A model generated the notes under the pieces. It searched no databases and was not told the DNA's origin. It saw nothing but the letters and a program-made list of their open reading frames with translations. Of a stretch of DNA of 64,000 nt, positions 53,168-61,761 are shown piece by piece. Source of the DNA: Massilia sp. TS11 (lineage in GTDB: Bacteria > Pseudomonadota > Gammaproteobacteria > Burkholderiales > Burkholderiaceae_D); contig NZ_JAKLTS010000004.1 of NCBI RefSeq assembly GCF_022012445.1, positions 186,001 through 250,000 on the forward strand, written 5' to 3'. The first letter of the stretch is position 1, and every line of letters starts with the position of its first letter. The translations under genes and the position numbers were made by a program.

Positions 53168-54568
53168 ATGAGCTTGTTTCGCAAGAAGGATCTGGAGCGC
53201 ACGCTCGCGCTCAGCCGCGGCCCGGGCGGCCTGAAAAAGGTGCTCGGCCCCGTCGACCTGATCCTGCTCGGCATTGGCGCCGTGATCGGCACCGGCATCT
53301 TCGTGCTGACCGGCCAGGGTGCCGTGACGGCCGGGCCCGCGCTGACCCTGTCCTTCGTGCTGGCCGCCATCTGCTGCGGCTTCGCGGCCATGTGCTATGC
53401 CGAGTTCTCCAGCACGGTGCCGGTCGCCGGATCGATCTACACCTACAGCTACCTGACGCTGGGCGAAGTGGTCGCCTGGATGATCGGCTGGGATCTGATG
53501 CTCGAATACGGCCTGGCCGTCTCGGCCGTGTCGGCCGGATGGTCGGGCTATTTCCAGTCGCTCATCGGCAGCTTCGATCTGCACATTCCCGTCGCGCTCT
53601 CGGCCGCGCCGGGCGCACGTCCCGGCGTGCCCACCCTGATCGACCTGCCGGCCCTGCTCATCGTGCTGAGCCTGACGGCCATGCTGGCCCTTGGCGTGCG
53701 CGAGTCGGCGCGTGCCAATAATTTTCTGGTGGCGATCAAGGTGGCCGTGGTGCTGCTGTTCATCGTGGTCGGCGCGCGCCACGTCGAGCCCGGCAACTGG
53801 CATCCCTACATGCCACACGGACTGGGCGGCACCATCAGCGCCGCCGCCCTGATGTTCTTTGCCTTTATCGGCTTCGACTCGATGACCTCGGCCGCCGAGG
53901 AAGTGCGCAGCCCGGAGCGCAACCTGCCGCTCGGCCTGATCGGCGCGCTGGGCATCTGCACCGTGCTGTACATGCTGGTCACGGCCATCATGACCGGCAT
54001 CGTGCCCTACGCCGAGTTCAAGGGCGTTGCCCATCCCGTCTCGCTGGCCCTGCAGTACGCGCATGAGGACTGGTTCGCCAGTTTCATCGACCTGGGCGCC
54101 ATCATCGGCATGACCACGGTGATGCTGGTGATGACCTTTGGCCAGACGCGCATCATCTTCGCCATGTCGCGCGATGGCTTGCTGCCGCAGCGGCTGTCGC
54201 GCTTGCATCCGCGCTTTCGCACCCCGTTTCTGACCACCTGGCTGGTCGGCATCACCTTTGCCCTGCTGGGCGCGCTGGTGCCGCTCGAGGTTCTGGGCGA
54301 GCTGGTGAACATCGGCACCCTGGCCGCGTTCTGCCTGGTCTCCGTGGCCGTGATCGTACTGCGCCGCACCCGACCCGATCTGCCGCGCGCCTTCCGCTGT
54401 CCAGCCGTGCCCTGGGTGCCGCTGCTGTCGATCGCCTTCTGCGGCACGCTGATGGCCTTTCTGAAGCCGCTGACCTGGATCGCGTTTCTGGTCTGGCTGG
54501 CGCTCGGCCTGATCGTCTACTTCGGCTATGCGCGCCGCCGTTCATTGCTGCACACGGCGCCCCAATAA
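53168..54568 (+). CDS. APC family amino-acid permease
   Basis: A 466-residue transporter with twelve membrane helices. The first helix holds the substrate-site motif GIGAVIGTGIFVLTG. FAFIGFDSMTSAAEE (helix 6 region) is shared with cationic amino-acid transporters of the YhdG/CAT type. I took the ATG at 53168 because GGAG is 6 bases upstream; an ATG at 53156 has no site. It starts a run of plus-strand genes that leads into the cupin/VOC genes and may import their substrate. Confidence 0.88.
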   Translation: MSLFRKKDLERTLALSRGPGGLKKVLGPVDLILLGIGAVIGTGIFVLTGQGAVTAGPALTLSFVLAAICCGFAAMCYAEFSSTVPVAGSIYTYSYLTLGEVVAWMIGWDLMLEYGLAVSAVSAGWSGYFQSLIGSFDLHIPVALSAAPGARPGVPTLIDLPALLIVLSLTAMLALGVRESARANNFLVAIKVAVVLLFIVVGARHVEPGNWHPYMPHGLGGTISAAALMFFAFIGFDSMTSAAEEVRSPERNLPLGLIGALGICTVLYMLVTAIMTGIVPYAEFKGVAHPVSLALQYAHEDWFASFIDLGAIIGMTTVMLVMTFGQTRIIFAMSRDGLLPQRLSRLHPRFRTPFLTTWLVGITFALLGALVPLEVLGELVNIGTLAAFCLVSVAVIVLRRTRPDLPRAFRCPAVPWVPLLSIAFCGTLMAFLKPLTWIAFLVWLALGLIVYFGYARRRSLLHTAPQ

Positions 54569-54592
54569 CAGACCGCCGCACAAGGAGTCTCC

Positions 54593-54940
54593 ATGCATGA
54601 CAAAGTTCATATCCCCTCGGCGCTGGCTGCGCTGACGGAATTCTGGTCCCAGCAGACCGTCGCCGAGGCCAACGGGCAGCTGTTCAAGGTCGCCAAGGGA
54701 GAAGGCTCGACCCGCTGGCACCAGCACGACGATCAGGACGAGCTGTTCATCCTCTACGGCGGCCGCCTGCTGATCCAGCTGGCGGACCGGCCGTCCGTCG
54801 ACCTGAGGCCCGGCGATATTTTTGTGGTGCCACGCGGAACCCAGCATTGCCCGCTCGCGCAGCCGATGGCGGAATTCCTGATCGTGGGCCTGAACATCAC
54901 GTCCAATGCGGCCGGCGGCAAGCCGAATCTCAGCCCTTGA
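54593..54940 (+). CDS. Cupin domain protein (small)
   Basis: A 115-residue single cupin. The first metal motif is WHQHDDQDELFILYGG (H-x-H ... E), and the second is RPGDIFVVPRGTQHCPLA with its His. Small cupins of this kind bind a metal and act as oxygenases, isomerases or sensors. AAGGAG precedes the ATG. It is followed at 11 bases by a second cupin, so the two may act together. Confidence 0.85.
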   Translation: MHDKVHIPSALAALTEFWSQQTVAEANGQLFKVAKGEGSTRWHQHDDQDELFILYGGRLLIQLADRPSVDLRPGDIFVVPRGTQHCPLAQPMAEFLIVGLNITSNAAGGKPNLSP

Positions 54941-54951
54941 AGGAGCCACGC

Positions 54952-55422
54952 ATGACAGACACGCGCCCCATTGCCGCGCTCGATATCGAACCCGTGCTGG
55001 GCTCGGTGTACCCGGAGCCTTTTGCCGCGCGCATGCGCGGGCGGGCCAAACGCCGCCTTGGCAATGTCTTCGGGCTGAGTAACTTTGGCGTCAACCTGAC
55101 CGTGCTGGCCCCGGGCGCCTGCTCGGCCATGCGCCATGCCCACTCGCGCCAGGATGAATTCGTCTATATCCTGCAGGGGCAGCCGGCGCTGGAAACCGAT
55201 GGCGGCAGGCACAGACTGGCACCCGGGATGTGCGCCGGTTTCAAGGCCGGCACTGGCAATGCGCACCGGCTGGTCAATGATACGGAGGCCGAGGTCGTCT
55301 ATCTCGAGGTCGGCGACCGCAGCGCCGGTGACGAAGCCAGCTACCCGGACGACGACCTCAAGGCCGTCCTCGTCGATGGCGCCTGGCAGTTCTTCCACAA
55401 AGACGGAACACCCTACGCATGA
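54952..55422 (+). CDS. Cupin domain protein
   Basis: A 156-residue cupin. Metal motif: RHAHSRQDEFVYILQGQP (H-x-H-x3-x-E), then a second part LAPGMCAGFKAGTGNAHRLVN. The build resembles cupins that pair with sugar or amino-acid enzymes. AAGGAG precedes the ATG at 54952. Its stop overlaps the next gene's ATG as ATGA. Confidence 0.86.
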   Translation: MTDTRPIAALDIEPVLGSVYPEPFAARMRGRAKRRLGNVFGLSNFGVNLTVLAPGACSAMRHAHSRQDEFVYILQGQPALETDGGRHRLAPGMCAGFKAGTGNAHRLVNDTEAEVVYLEVGDRSAGDEASYPDDDLKAVLVDGAWQFFHKDGTPYA

Positions 55423-55808
55423 TGATTTCCCACATTGTTCTCGGTATTCGCGATTTCGAGCGCGCGCTGCACTTCTACACCCCTTTGATGGCCGCGCTGC
55501 AGCACAAGCTGCGGATCACGGACGCCAGCGTGCCCTGGGCGGCCTGGTCCGGGCGCGACGGCCAGCGCCCCTTCTTCATCATCCGCACGCCCTGGGACGG
55601 CCAGGCCGCGCACCCGGGCAACGGGCCGATGACCGCCCTGCTCGCCCCCGACCGCGAGACGGTCAACCGCTGCTACCAGATCGCCCTCGCCCATGGCGGC
55701 ACGGACGAAGGCGCGCCCGGCCTGCGGCCCGAATACCACGCCAATTACTGGGGCGCCTACTTCCGCGACCCGGACGGCAACAAGCTGTGCGTGGTCTGCC
55801 ACAGTTGA
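55419..55808 (+). CDS. VOC/glyoxalase family protein
   Basis: A 129-residue protein of the vicinal oxygen chelate superfamily. It begins MMISHIVLGIRDFERALHFYTPLM (first metal His in the SHIVLG segment) and ends with ANYWGAYFRDPDGNKLCVVCH, the usual second module with the DPDGN turn. Members are glyoxalases, dioxygenases or binding proteins. ATGA coupling to the cupin before it suggests joint function. Confidence 0.87.
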   Translation: MMISHIVLGIRDFERALHFYTPLMAALQHKLRITDASVPWAAWSGRDGQRPFFIIRTPWDGQAAHPGNGPMTALLAPDRETVNRCYQIALAHGGTDEGAPGLRPEYHANYWGAYFRDPDGNKLCVVCHS

Positions 55809-55820
55809 AAGGAACACGGC

Positions 55821-56543
55821 ATGAATGACCTGCTCGCGACCGCCCTCGACGCGCACGGCGGTCTGGCTGCCTGGACCAGGCTCGGCCACATCCATGCCCA
55901 TGCCGCGATTGGCGGCGGGCTTTGGGCGCTGAAGGGACACAGCGGCGCGCTGGACAATGTGCGCGTCTGGGTGGACACCCGCGCCCAGGCCACCCGCTAC
56001 GCCCCCGCTGGCCCGCAGGGGCAGGTGGTGCACTTCCGGCCCGACCTGGTCTGGATCAGCGCGGCCGACGGCAGCATGCTCAGCAGCCGCGCAGCGCCCC
56101 GCCGCCATTTCGACGGGCACCGGTTCGACACGCCCTGGGACGCCCTGCATCTCGCCTACTTCGCCGGCTACGCCCTGTGGAATTATCTGAGCCTGCCGTT
56201 TTCGCTGACCCTGCCCGGCGTGCGCAGCGAAGAAGTCGCCCCCTGGGTGGAAGACGGCGAAGAATGGCGCCGCCTGCGCGTGCTCTACCCGGCGGAGTTG
56301 GCGACGCACAGCCGCGAACAGACCTTCTACTTTGGCCCCGATGGCCTGCTGCGCCGTCACGACTACGAGGCCGAGCTGATCGGCGCACAGCCCGTTGCCC
56401 AGTACACCTCGGCACTTGAGGCCGTTGGCGGCATCCTGCTGCCGACCCAGCGGCGTGCCTACGCGCGCCGCGCCGACAACACGGCCGACCGTGAACGGCT
56501 GGCGGTGAGCCTGTCGTTCAGCGCATTAGAGGCCAGCGCTTGA
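55821..56543 (+). CDS. Unknown protein, possibly LolA-like fold
   Basis: A 240-residue soluble protein that I do not recognise. It starts MNDLLATALDAHGGLAAWTRL, a pattern found at the N-terminus of lipoprotein-carrier-like (LolA-fold) proteins, and contains many beta-strand-like segments such as TFYFGPDGLLRRHDYEAELIG. No signal peptide is seen, unlike LolA. GAAAGGAACA precedes the ATG by 6 bases. It lies 12 bases after the VOC gene and appears to finish this plus-strand unit. Confidence 0.7.
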   Translation: MNDLLATALDAHGGLAAWTRLGHIHAHAAIGGGLWALKGHSGALDNVRVWVDTRAQATRYAPAGPQGQVVHFRPDLVWISAADGSMLSSRAAPRRHFDGHRFDTPWDALHLAYFAGYALWNYLSLPFSLTLPGVRSEEVAPWVEDGEEWRRLRVLYPAELATHSREQTFYFGPDGLLRRHDYEAELIGAQPVAQYTSALEAVGGILLPTQRRAYARRADNTADRERLAVSLSFSALEASA

Positions 56544-56554
56544 CCGCTAAGACC

Positions 56555-57295
56555 TCAGAGACCGCCACTGCAACGCAGCACCGCTCCGGTGACATAGGAG
56601 GCCGCGTCGGACATCATCCACAGCACCGCCTCGGCGATTTCATCCGGCTCGGCCAGACGCTTCATCGGCACCAGCGGCGCGATGCGCAGCGGACGGTCCG
56701 GCTCGCCCGCCCGCGCGTGGATGCCGGTCAGCGTTGAGCCCGGCGCAACGGCGCAGACGCGAATCCCCTCCGCCGCCAGCTCGCGCGCCAGGCCCAGCGT
56801 GAAGCTGTCGACCGCGGCCTTGCTGGCCGCATAATGCACGTATTCACCGGGACTGCCGGTGGTGGCCGCAGTCGACGACACATTGACGATCACACCGCCG
56901 CGCCCCGCGCTCTGAAAGGCCCGCACCGCCGCCCGGCAACAGTGCATGGTGCCAAGGACATTGGTGCGGAACACCTGCTCGATGACATTCGGATCGGCCT
57001 GCACGAACTTGCCAATCGGCCCGGTGATCGCGGCATTATTGACCAGCACCTGCAGCGGACCGAGCGCCGCCTGCGCCTCGGCCAGCATGCGCTCGGCCTG
57101 CGCCATGTCGCCCACATCACCCTGCACGACGCAGGCTGTGCCACCTTCGGCTTCGATGCTGCGCAGGACTTCCAGCGACCCCGCATGATCGTGGTGGTAG
57201 CCGATGGCGACCGCATAGCCGCGCTGCGCGGCCAGGCGCGCGATGGATGCACCGATGCCCTTGCTGGCGCCGGTGATGAAAACGTGGGGTGGCAT
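56555..57295 (-). CDS. SDR family oxidoreductase
   Basis: A 246-residue classical short-chain dehydrogenase. It has the cofactor motif TGASKGIGASIARLAA, NNAAI, the catalytic Ser in VSSTAATTG, YxxxK in YVHYAASKAAVD, and SYVTGAVLRCSGG at the end. It probably reduces a ketone or oxidises an alcohol with NADP(H). AAGGAG 6 bases before the ATG at 57295 decides the start. It is next to a second dehydrogenase in the same direction. Confidence 0.9.
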   Translation of the reverse strand: MPPHVFITGASKGIGASIARLAAQRGYAVAIGYHHDHAGSLEVLRSIEAEGGTACVVQGDVGDMAQAERMLAEAQAALGPLQVLVNNAAITGPIGKFVQADPNVIEQVFRTNVLGTMHCCRAAVRAFQSAGRGGVIVNVSSTAATTGSPGEYVHYAASKAAVDSFTLGLARELAAEGIRVCAVAPGSTLTGIHARAGEPDRPLRIAPLVPMKRLAEPDEIAEAVLWMMSDAASYVTGAVLRCSGGL

Positions 57296-57306
57296 GGCTG
57301 GCTCCT

Positions 57307-58197
57307 TCATACTTGGTCTTGCCCGGGAGGCGCCGGGTCGAGCGCGCGGATGACCGCCGCCATATCCTGCCCACCCAGGCCCATCTGATCGGCACGACTA
57401 TACAGGGCCAGACACTGGTCGAGTAGCGGCGAAGCGGAAGCGGCCGCGCGGGCCGCGTCGTGAATCAGGCGCACATTCATCAACACATCGGCCAGCGCCG
57501 CCTGCACCGAGAAGTCCTGCGTGATCATCTTTTCCAGCTTGCCGGAAGAAACCCGGCTGGCCATCGGGCCCGCATCGAGAATGGCGCGGAACACCTGCAG
57601 GTCCACACCGCTGCGCTCGGCCAGGTGGGCCGCCTCGGCCAGGCTGGCGACCAGCGTGACCAGATACAGATTGACGGCCAGCTTGGTCCGCAGCGCCTGC
57701 GGCACAGCGCCACAGCGAAACACCTGGCTGCACATCGGCGCCAGCAAGGCCGAGGCCGCTTCCACGTCGGCCGGGTCGCCGGCCAGCATGCCGACCAGCT
57801 GGCCCAGCTCGGCCGGCACGCGCGAGCCCGACACCGGCGCCTCGACATACCGCGCGCCCGCGGCCACGAGATCGCGCTGCAGACCGAGCGAAAATTCCGG
57901 CGAGGTCGTACCCATATGGATGAGCGTACGCCCACGGACCAGGGACGCGAAGCGCGCGCTGCCCCGCTCCAGCACGGCGTCGATGGCGGCGCTGTTGGCG
58001 AGCATCAGGATCACCACCGGCGCCTGCGCGAACACCTCGGCCACCGAGTCAGCCACGGCGACGCCTGGCGCGTCCGCCAGCAAAGCGTCGATGCTATCCC
58101 GGCTGCGGTTCCACACAATCAAGTCCGTGCCCGCGCGCGCCAGATTGCGCGCCATCGGCCACCCCATATGGCCCAGTCCGATAAAGCCTGTTTTCAT
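57307..58197 (-). CDS. 3-hydroxyisobutyrate dehydrogenase-like enzyme
   Basis: A 296-residue beta-hydroxyacid dehydrogenase. It has the cofactor motif GFIGLGHMGWPMARNLARAG, the substrate motif APVSGSRVPAELG, and the catalytic Lys in RTKLAVNLYLV. Family members oxidise 3-hydroxyisobutyrate, tartronate semialdehyde or similar compounds. It starts 27 bases after the GST-kappa-like gene and leads the SDR gene with a gap of 11 bases. Confidence 0.9.
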   Translation of the reverse strand: MKTGFIGLGHMGWPMARNLARAGTDLIVWNRSRDSIDALLADAPGVAVADSVAEVFAQAPVVILMLANSAAIDAVLERGSARFASLVRGRTLIHMGTTSPEFSLGLQRDLVAAGARYVEAPVSGSRVPAELGQLVGMLAGDPADVEAASALLAPMCSQVFRCGAVPQALRTKLAVNLYLVTLVASLAEAAHLAERSGVDLQVFRAILDAGPMASRVSSGKLEKMITQDFSVQAALADVLMNVRLIHDAARAAASASPLLDQCLALYSRADQMGLGGQDMAAVIRALDPAPPGQDQV

Positions 58198-58224
58198 GGA
58201 ATCCTCACACGTCGCCAGCCATTA

Positions 58225-58836
58225 TCATCCAAGCGCGGCTGGCGCGGATACCTGCTGCGCATACGCGAGCGCGTCCTCGAGCCGGTCGTTCCCCCAGAAC
58301 ATTTCCTCACCCACCAGGAACATCGGCGCGCCGAAGATGCCGAGCGCCGCCGCCTCCTCGGTGCGCGCGCGCAGGCTGGCCTTGGCGCTGTCCGACTTGG
58401 CCTCAGCAATCGTGCGTGCGCTGTCGACGCCCAGGTCTGCCAGAATCGCACCGATCACCGCTTCGTCGCTGATGTCGAGGTCGTCGGCAAAATTGGCCAG
58501 CATGACCCGCTCATAGAAGGCCGGCAGCCACGGCGCCGCCTCAGCCTGCAAGGCAATGCGCGCGGCCAGCAGCCCATTGCGCGGAAACTGCGACGGCTGC
58601 TGCCAGCGCAGGCCGAACTTGGCGCACTGGCGCCGCATGTCGTTCCACACATAGCGCCCCTTCAGGGGCTGCAGCACAAAGGGCGAACTGTCCCAGCCAA
58701 AGGATTTGAAGATGGGGCCGAGCATGAACGGCTTGAGCTGAACCTGCACGCCAGCGGCAGCGGCCAGCGGCGCGATGCGCAGCATGCTCAGGTAGCTGTA
58801 GTTGCTGCCAAAGTCGAACCAGAATTGAATCGTCAT
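58225..58836 (-). CDS. DsbA-fold protein, 2-hydroxychromene-2-carboxylate isomerase-like
   Basis: A 203-residue protein of the GST-kappa/HCCA isomerase family. MTIQFWFDFGSNYSYLS at the start has the catalytic Ser position (GSNYSY), and the C-terminal part has GIFGAPMFLVGEEMFWGNDRLE, the family signature. No CxxC is present, so it is not a disulfide oxidoreductase. Known members use glutathione to isomerise aromatic breakdown products. Three possible starts (GTG-ATG-ATG) are in a row; I took the ATG best spaced from GAGGTG. It follows the CmcJ-like gene by 12 bases. Confidence 0.86.
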   Translation of the reverse strand: MTIQFWFDFGSNYSYLSMLRIAPLAAAAGVQVQLKPFMLGPIFKSFGWDSSPFVLQPLKGRYVWNDMRRQCAKFGLRWQQPSQFPRNGLLAARIALQAEAAPWLPAFYERVMLANFADDLDISDEAVIGAILADLGVDSARTIAEAKSDSAKASLRARTEEAAALGIFGAPMFLVGEEMFWGNDRLEDALAYAQQVSAPAALG

Positions 58837-58848
58837 CATCACCTCGTC

Positions 58849-59703
58849 TCAATCAAAAATCAGCAGACAGCGGATTTCGATGCTCTCGCGCGGCGGCGTG
58901 CCGGGCGGCGTGGCCGGATGTGCAAAGGCGGCATGCGGCGTAAAACTGGCCCGCGTGGCATCGGAATCGAATTGTTTAAACACCAGCACTTCCTCGAACT
59001 GCATCTCGCTGAAATAAGTCCAGACGTGGTTTGGATTGTGCAGCAGCTCGAAGATTTCGCCGGTGCGGGTGGGATACACGATATCGGCCGCGACCAGCTC
59101 ATCGGGCCGCACCGAGCGCGCGTCGCACACGGCCAGCGGCGCATCGCGCACGGGCCGCCCGGTCGAGCGCCACAGGTTGAGGATGGCATAGCGGCCCACT
59201 TCGCCCAGGCCGTGCGCCTCCGTCTCCAGCCGCAGACGGCGCAGCGCCGAGGCGGGCGTAAAGTCGCAATGGACGCGTGTCGCCGCGCTGGGCCGCTCGC
59301 CGGGGCGCGCACCAAACGGTGACAGATGGCCGGGCGCGCGCCGCCGCACCAGATGGTCGAACACGATCGCACGCCTGGCGCCGCTGACGGCGAGCGCCAG
59401 CGCTTCCATTTCCGGATAGTAGAGGCGCTCGATGGCCTCACGATCATTGAAGTCGCGCATTTTGCTGGGCCAGCTGCGCAGTTCGAAACCCTCCGTATCG
59501 ACGGACAGCGAAGGCGCGCGGGCGCGCCCATCCAGAATGGCGACCGGCATGGCCGCGTAGTCAGCCGTCGGCCAGGTATGGCCGCCCGGCGGCGCGAGCA
59601 TATACGTGACGGGCTTGGGGTTGCCGCTGCACAGGTATTCCAGCGTGCTGATCACAGGTTCAGGCGGATTCAAGGGCATGAGAGTCTCGTCGGCGTCGTT
59701 CAT
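58849..59703 (-). CDS. CmcJ/NvfI family protein
   Basis: A 284-residue protein with the typical order of the CmcJ/NvfI/AsaB family. DTEGFELRSWPSKMRDFNDR is followed by YYPEMEAL, then RVHCDFTPASA, ILNLWRSTGRPV with CDARSV, and a hydrophobic end. Fungal and actinobacterial relatives act in secondary metabolism, including cephamycin 7-methoxylation (CmcJ) and meroterpenoid modification (NvfI). It is rare in bacteria beside catabolic genes. The start at 59703 lies 8 bases after a TAAATA -10, so the message may be nearly leaderless; an ATG at 59679 is an alternative. It is the first gene of the minus-strand unit. Confidence 0.84.
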   Translation of the reverse strand: MNDADETLMPLNPPEPVISTLEYLCSGNPKPVTYMLAPPGGHTWPTADYAAMPVAILDGRARAPSLSVDTEGFELRSWPSKMRDFNDREAIERLYYPEMEALALAVSGARRAIVFDHLVRRRAPGHLSPFGARPGERPSAATRVHCDFTPASALRRLRLETEAHGLGEVGRYAILNLWRSTGRPVRDAPLAVCDARSVRPDELVAADIVYPTRTGEIFELLHNPNHVWTYFSEMQFEEVLVFKQFDSDATRASFTPHAAFAHPATPPGTPPRESIEIRCLLIFD

Positions 59704-59817
59704 CTGACCGTATTTAACGCGCGCCCGGGATTCGCCTCAAACGATTAGAATGCCGGCTTGACATGCCCATTTGGCATGCGAACCGCACTACCCTCCTTCT
59801 GCGAGAGGAAAACTCAG
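59704..59817. promoter_or_regulatory. Divergent control region with LysR-type palindrome
   Basis: This gap holds CATGCC-CATTT-GGCATG (59762-59778), a 6-5-6 palindrome matching a LysR box, overlapping a consensus -35 TTGACA (59758-59763) for the plus strand. On the minus strand a TTGAGG/TAAATA pair with an 18-base spacer precedes the CmcJ-like gene. The LysR protein probably binds here. Confidence 0.55.
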
Positions 59818-60735
59818 ATGACGAACAGGCTTGTTGACTTGCCACCGCTGGACCTGCTGCGCACCTTCGTGGCAGTGGGCCGGCGCATGAGCATCACGCT
59901 GGGCGCACAGGACCTGTGCATCGTGCAATCGGCCGTCAGCCGTCAGATTCAGGCGCTGGAATCGGTCCTTGAATGCCGCCTGTTCGTGCGCGCCTACCGT
60001 AGCCTGGAATTCACGCCCGAGGGGCGCAATCTGTTCCGCTCGATCGACCCGATGTTCGAGCAGCTGGGCAGCGTGATCGCCTCACTGCGCCCGGCCGCCA
60101 CCCGGCCCTGCATCACGATCACAGCCAGCATCGGCATCACATCCCTGTGGCTGTTGCCGAAGCTCGGCGCCTTCCAACGGCGCGCGCCCGATATCGACGT
60201 GCGCGTGGCCGCCACCAACCGCGTCATCAATCTGGAACGCGACGGCATGGATTTGGCGCTGCGCTACAGCCCCGACGCCAGCGCACCGGAAGGCGCGATC
60301 CGCATGTTCAGCGAGCTGCTAATTCCCGTGGCCCATCCCTCGCTGGGCATCGAGGCCATCGAGGAGCCTGAACAATGGCGGCGCCAGGTGCTGATCGACT
60401 ACGACGACACCTCGCGCCCCTGGATGCAATGGCAATCCTGGCTGCGCGGCACCGGCTACAAGCCAAGCGCGGCGCACGGCGGCCGCCTGCTGTTCAACCA
60501 GTACGACCAGGTGGTGCAAGCCGCTCTCGCCGGCCAAGGCGTGGCCCTGGGCCGCCTGGCCCTGGTCGCCCCGTTGCTGGCCGACGGCCAGCTGGTGGTC
60601 GCCACCCGGCGCCCGCCCGCCGCCACCGACCACGGCTACTGGCTGATCCAGCGCAGCGGCGCGGACAATCCCGCCCTGGCTGAAGTGCGCAACTGGATTC
60701 TGGCCGAGGCAGCGGCGACCAGCGCCCTGCTTTAA
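59818..60735 (+). CDS. LysR family transcriptional regulator
   Basis: A 305-residue regulator. The winged helix-turn-helix is near the start (LDLLRTFVAVG then QSAVSRQIQALESVL), followed by an effector-binding domain with RMFSELLIPVAHPSLG and GQGVALGRLALVAPLL, the GcvA-like layout. It reads divergently from the CmcJ-like operon and probably controls it in response to a pathway compound. AGAGGAAAA lies before the ATG at 59818. An upstream in-frame TTG has no support. Confidence 0.9.
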   Translation: MTNRLVDLPPLDLLRTFVAVGRRMSITLGAQDLCIVQSAVSRQIQALESVLECRLFVRAYRSLEFTPEGRNLFRSIDPMFEQLGSVIASLRPAATRPCITITASIGITSLWLLPKLGAFQRRAPDIDVRVAATNRVINLERDGMDLALRYSPDASAPEGAIRMFSELLIPVAHPSLGIEAIEEPEQWRRQVLIDYDDTSRPWMQWQSWLRGTGYKPSAAHGGRLLFNQYDQVVQAALAGQGVALGRLALVAPLLADGQLVVATRRPPAATDHGYWLIQRSGADNPALAEVRNWILAEAAATSALL

Positions 60736-60745
60736 GGCGCAGGCG

Positions 60746-61735
60746 CTATTTCGATTGGTAGATGCGGTCGAACTCGCCGCCGTCATCGAAGAAGCGGCTT
60801 TGCGCCAGCTTCCATGATCCAAATACTTCCTCGACGGTGAACAGCCGAATTGCAGGAAAATTGGCGGCGTACTTTCGCGCGACTGATTCACTGCGCGGCC
60901 GTAAGAAATGCTTCGCGATGATCTCCTGCCCCGCCTCCGAATACAGGAAATTCAAATAGCCGACTGCGGGTTTGCGCAGGTCCAGCCGGTCCACCACTTT
61001 GTCGACAACAGCGACCGGCGATTCAGCCAGGATGGAGATCGGCGGATAAACGACGTCAAAGTTATCGCCGAATTCACGTCGCACCAGCTGCACTTCGTTT
61101 TCGAAGGTGACCAGCACATCGCCTATGCCGCGCTGCGTAAAAGTGGTCGTGGCGCCGCGCCCGCCGGCATCGAGCACGGGCACGTTCTTGAATATCTTCG
61201 TGACCGTCTCGCGGGCCTGCGCATCACCGCCGCCGGCTCTGATCGTTGCGCCCCAGGCCGCCAGGAAGGTATAGCGGCCGTTGCCCGAAGTCTTGGGGTG
61301 CGGGACGATCACCTTGATACCGGGCCGCGCCAGATCACTCCAATTTGCCAGCTGCTTCGGATTGCCCTTGCGGACGAGGAAAACCATGGTCGAATAAAAC
61401 GGCGAGGCATGGTGCGGAAAGCGCTGGCGCCAATCCTGCGTGACGAGCCCGCGCTCGACCAGAATATCGATATCGGGCGCCTGATTCATGGTCACGACCG
61501 AGGCATCCAACCCATCGGCCACCGAGCGCGCCTGTTTGCTCGATCCGCCATGGGACTGATTGACCGTGACAGTGTCACCGGTACTGGCCTTCCAGCTCGC
61601 GGAAAAGGCGGGATTGATGTCTTTGAAAAGCTCGCGCGTGACGTCATACGAGGCGTTGAGCAGGACCTTATCAGCAGCCTGTGCAGGCAAATGCAGAAAC
61701 AGGCCGATCAGAATTAGCGGTAGAAAGCGATACAT
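60746..61735 (-). CDS. sbp: Sulfate/thiosulfate-type ABC transporter substrate-binding protein
   Basis: A 329-residue periplasmic protein with signal peptide MYRFLPLILIGLFLHLPAQAAD. Family signature: LLNASYDVTRELFKDINPAF, with NQSHGGSSKQA for sulfate contacts and PKTSGNGRYTFLAAWGA further on. It binds sulfate or thiosulfate, a step before CysTWA permeases. None of those genes is present, so it is separated from its transporter. The next gene upstream on the same strand encodes a Mop-type protein. Confidence 0.92.
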   Translation of the reverse strand: MYRFLPLILIGLFLHLPAQAADKVLLNASYDVTRELFKDINPAFSASWKASTGDTVTVNQSHGGSSKQARSVADGLDASVVTMNQAPDIDILVERGLVTQDWRQRFPHHASPFYSTMVFLVRKGNPKQLANWSDLARPGIKVIVPHPKTSGNGRYTFLAAWGATIRAGGGDAQARETVTKIFKNVPVLDAGGRGATTTFTQRGIGDVLVTFENEVQLVRREFGDNFDVVYPPISILAESPVAVVDKVVDRLDLRKPAVGYLNFLYSEAGQEIIAKHFLRPRSESVARKYAANFPAIRLFTVEEVFGSWKLAQSRFFDDGGEFDRIYQSK

Positions 61736-61761
61736 CGGTCATTCCCTATGTCGAAGCGTGT

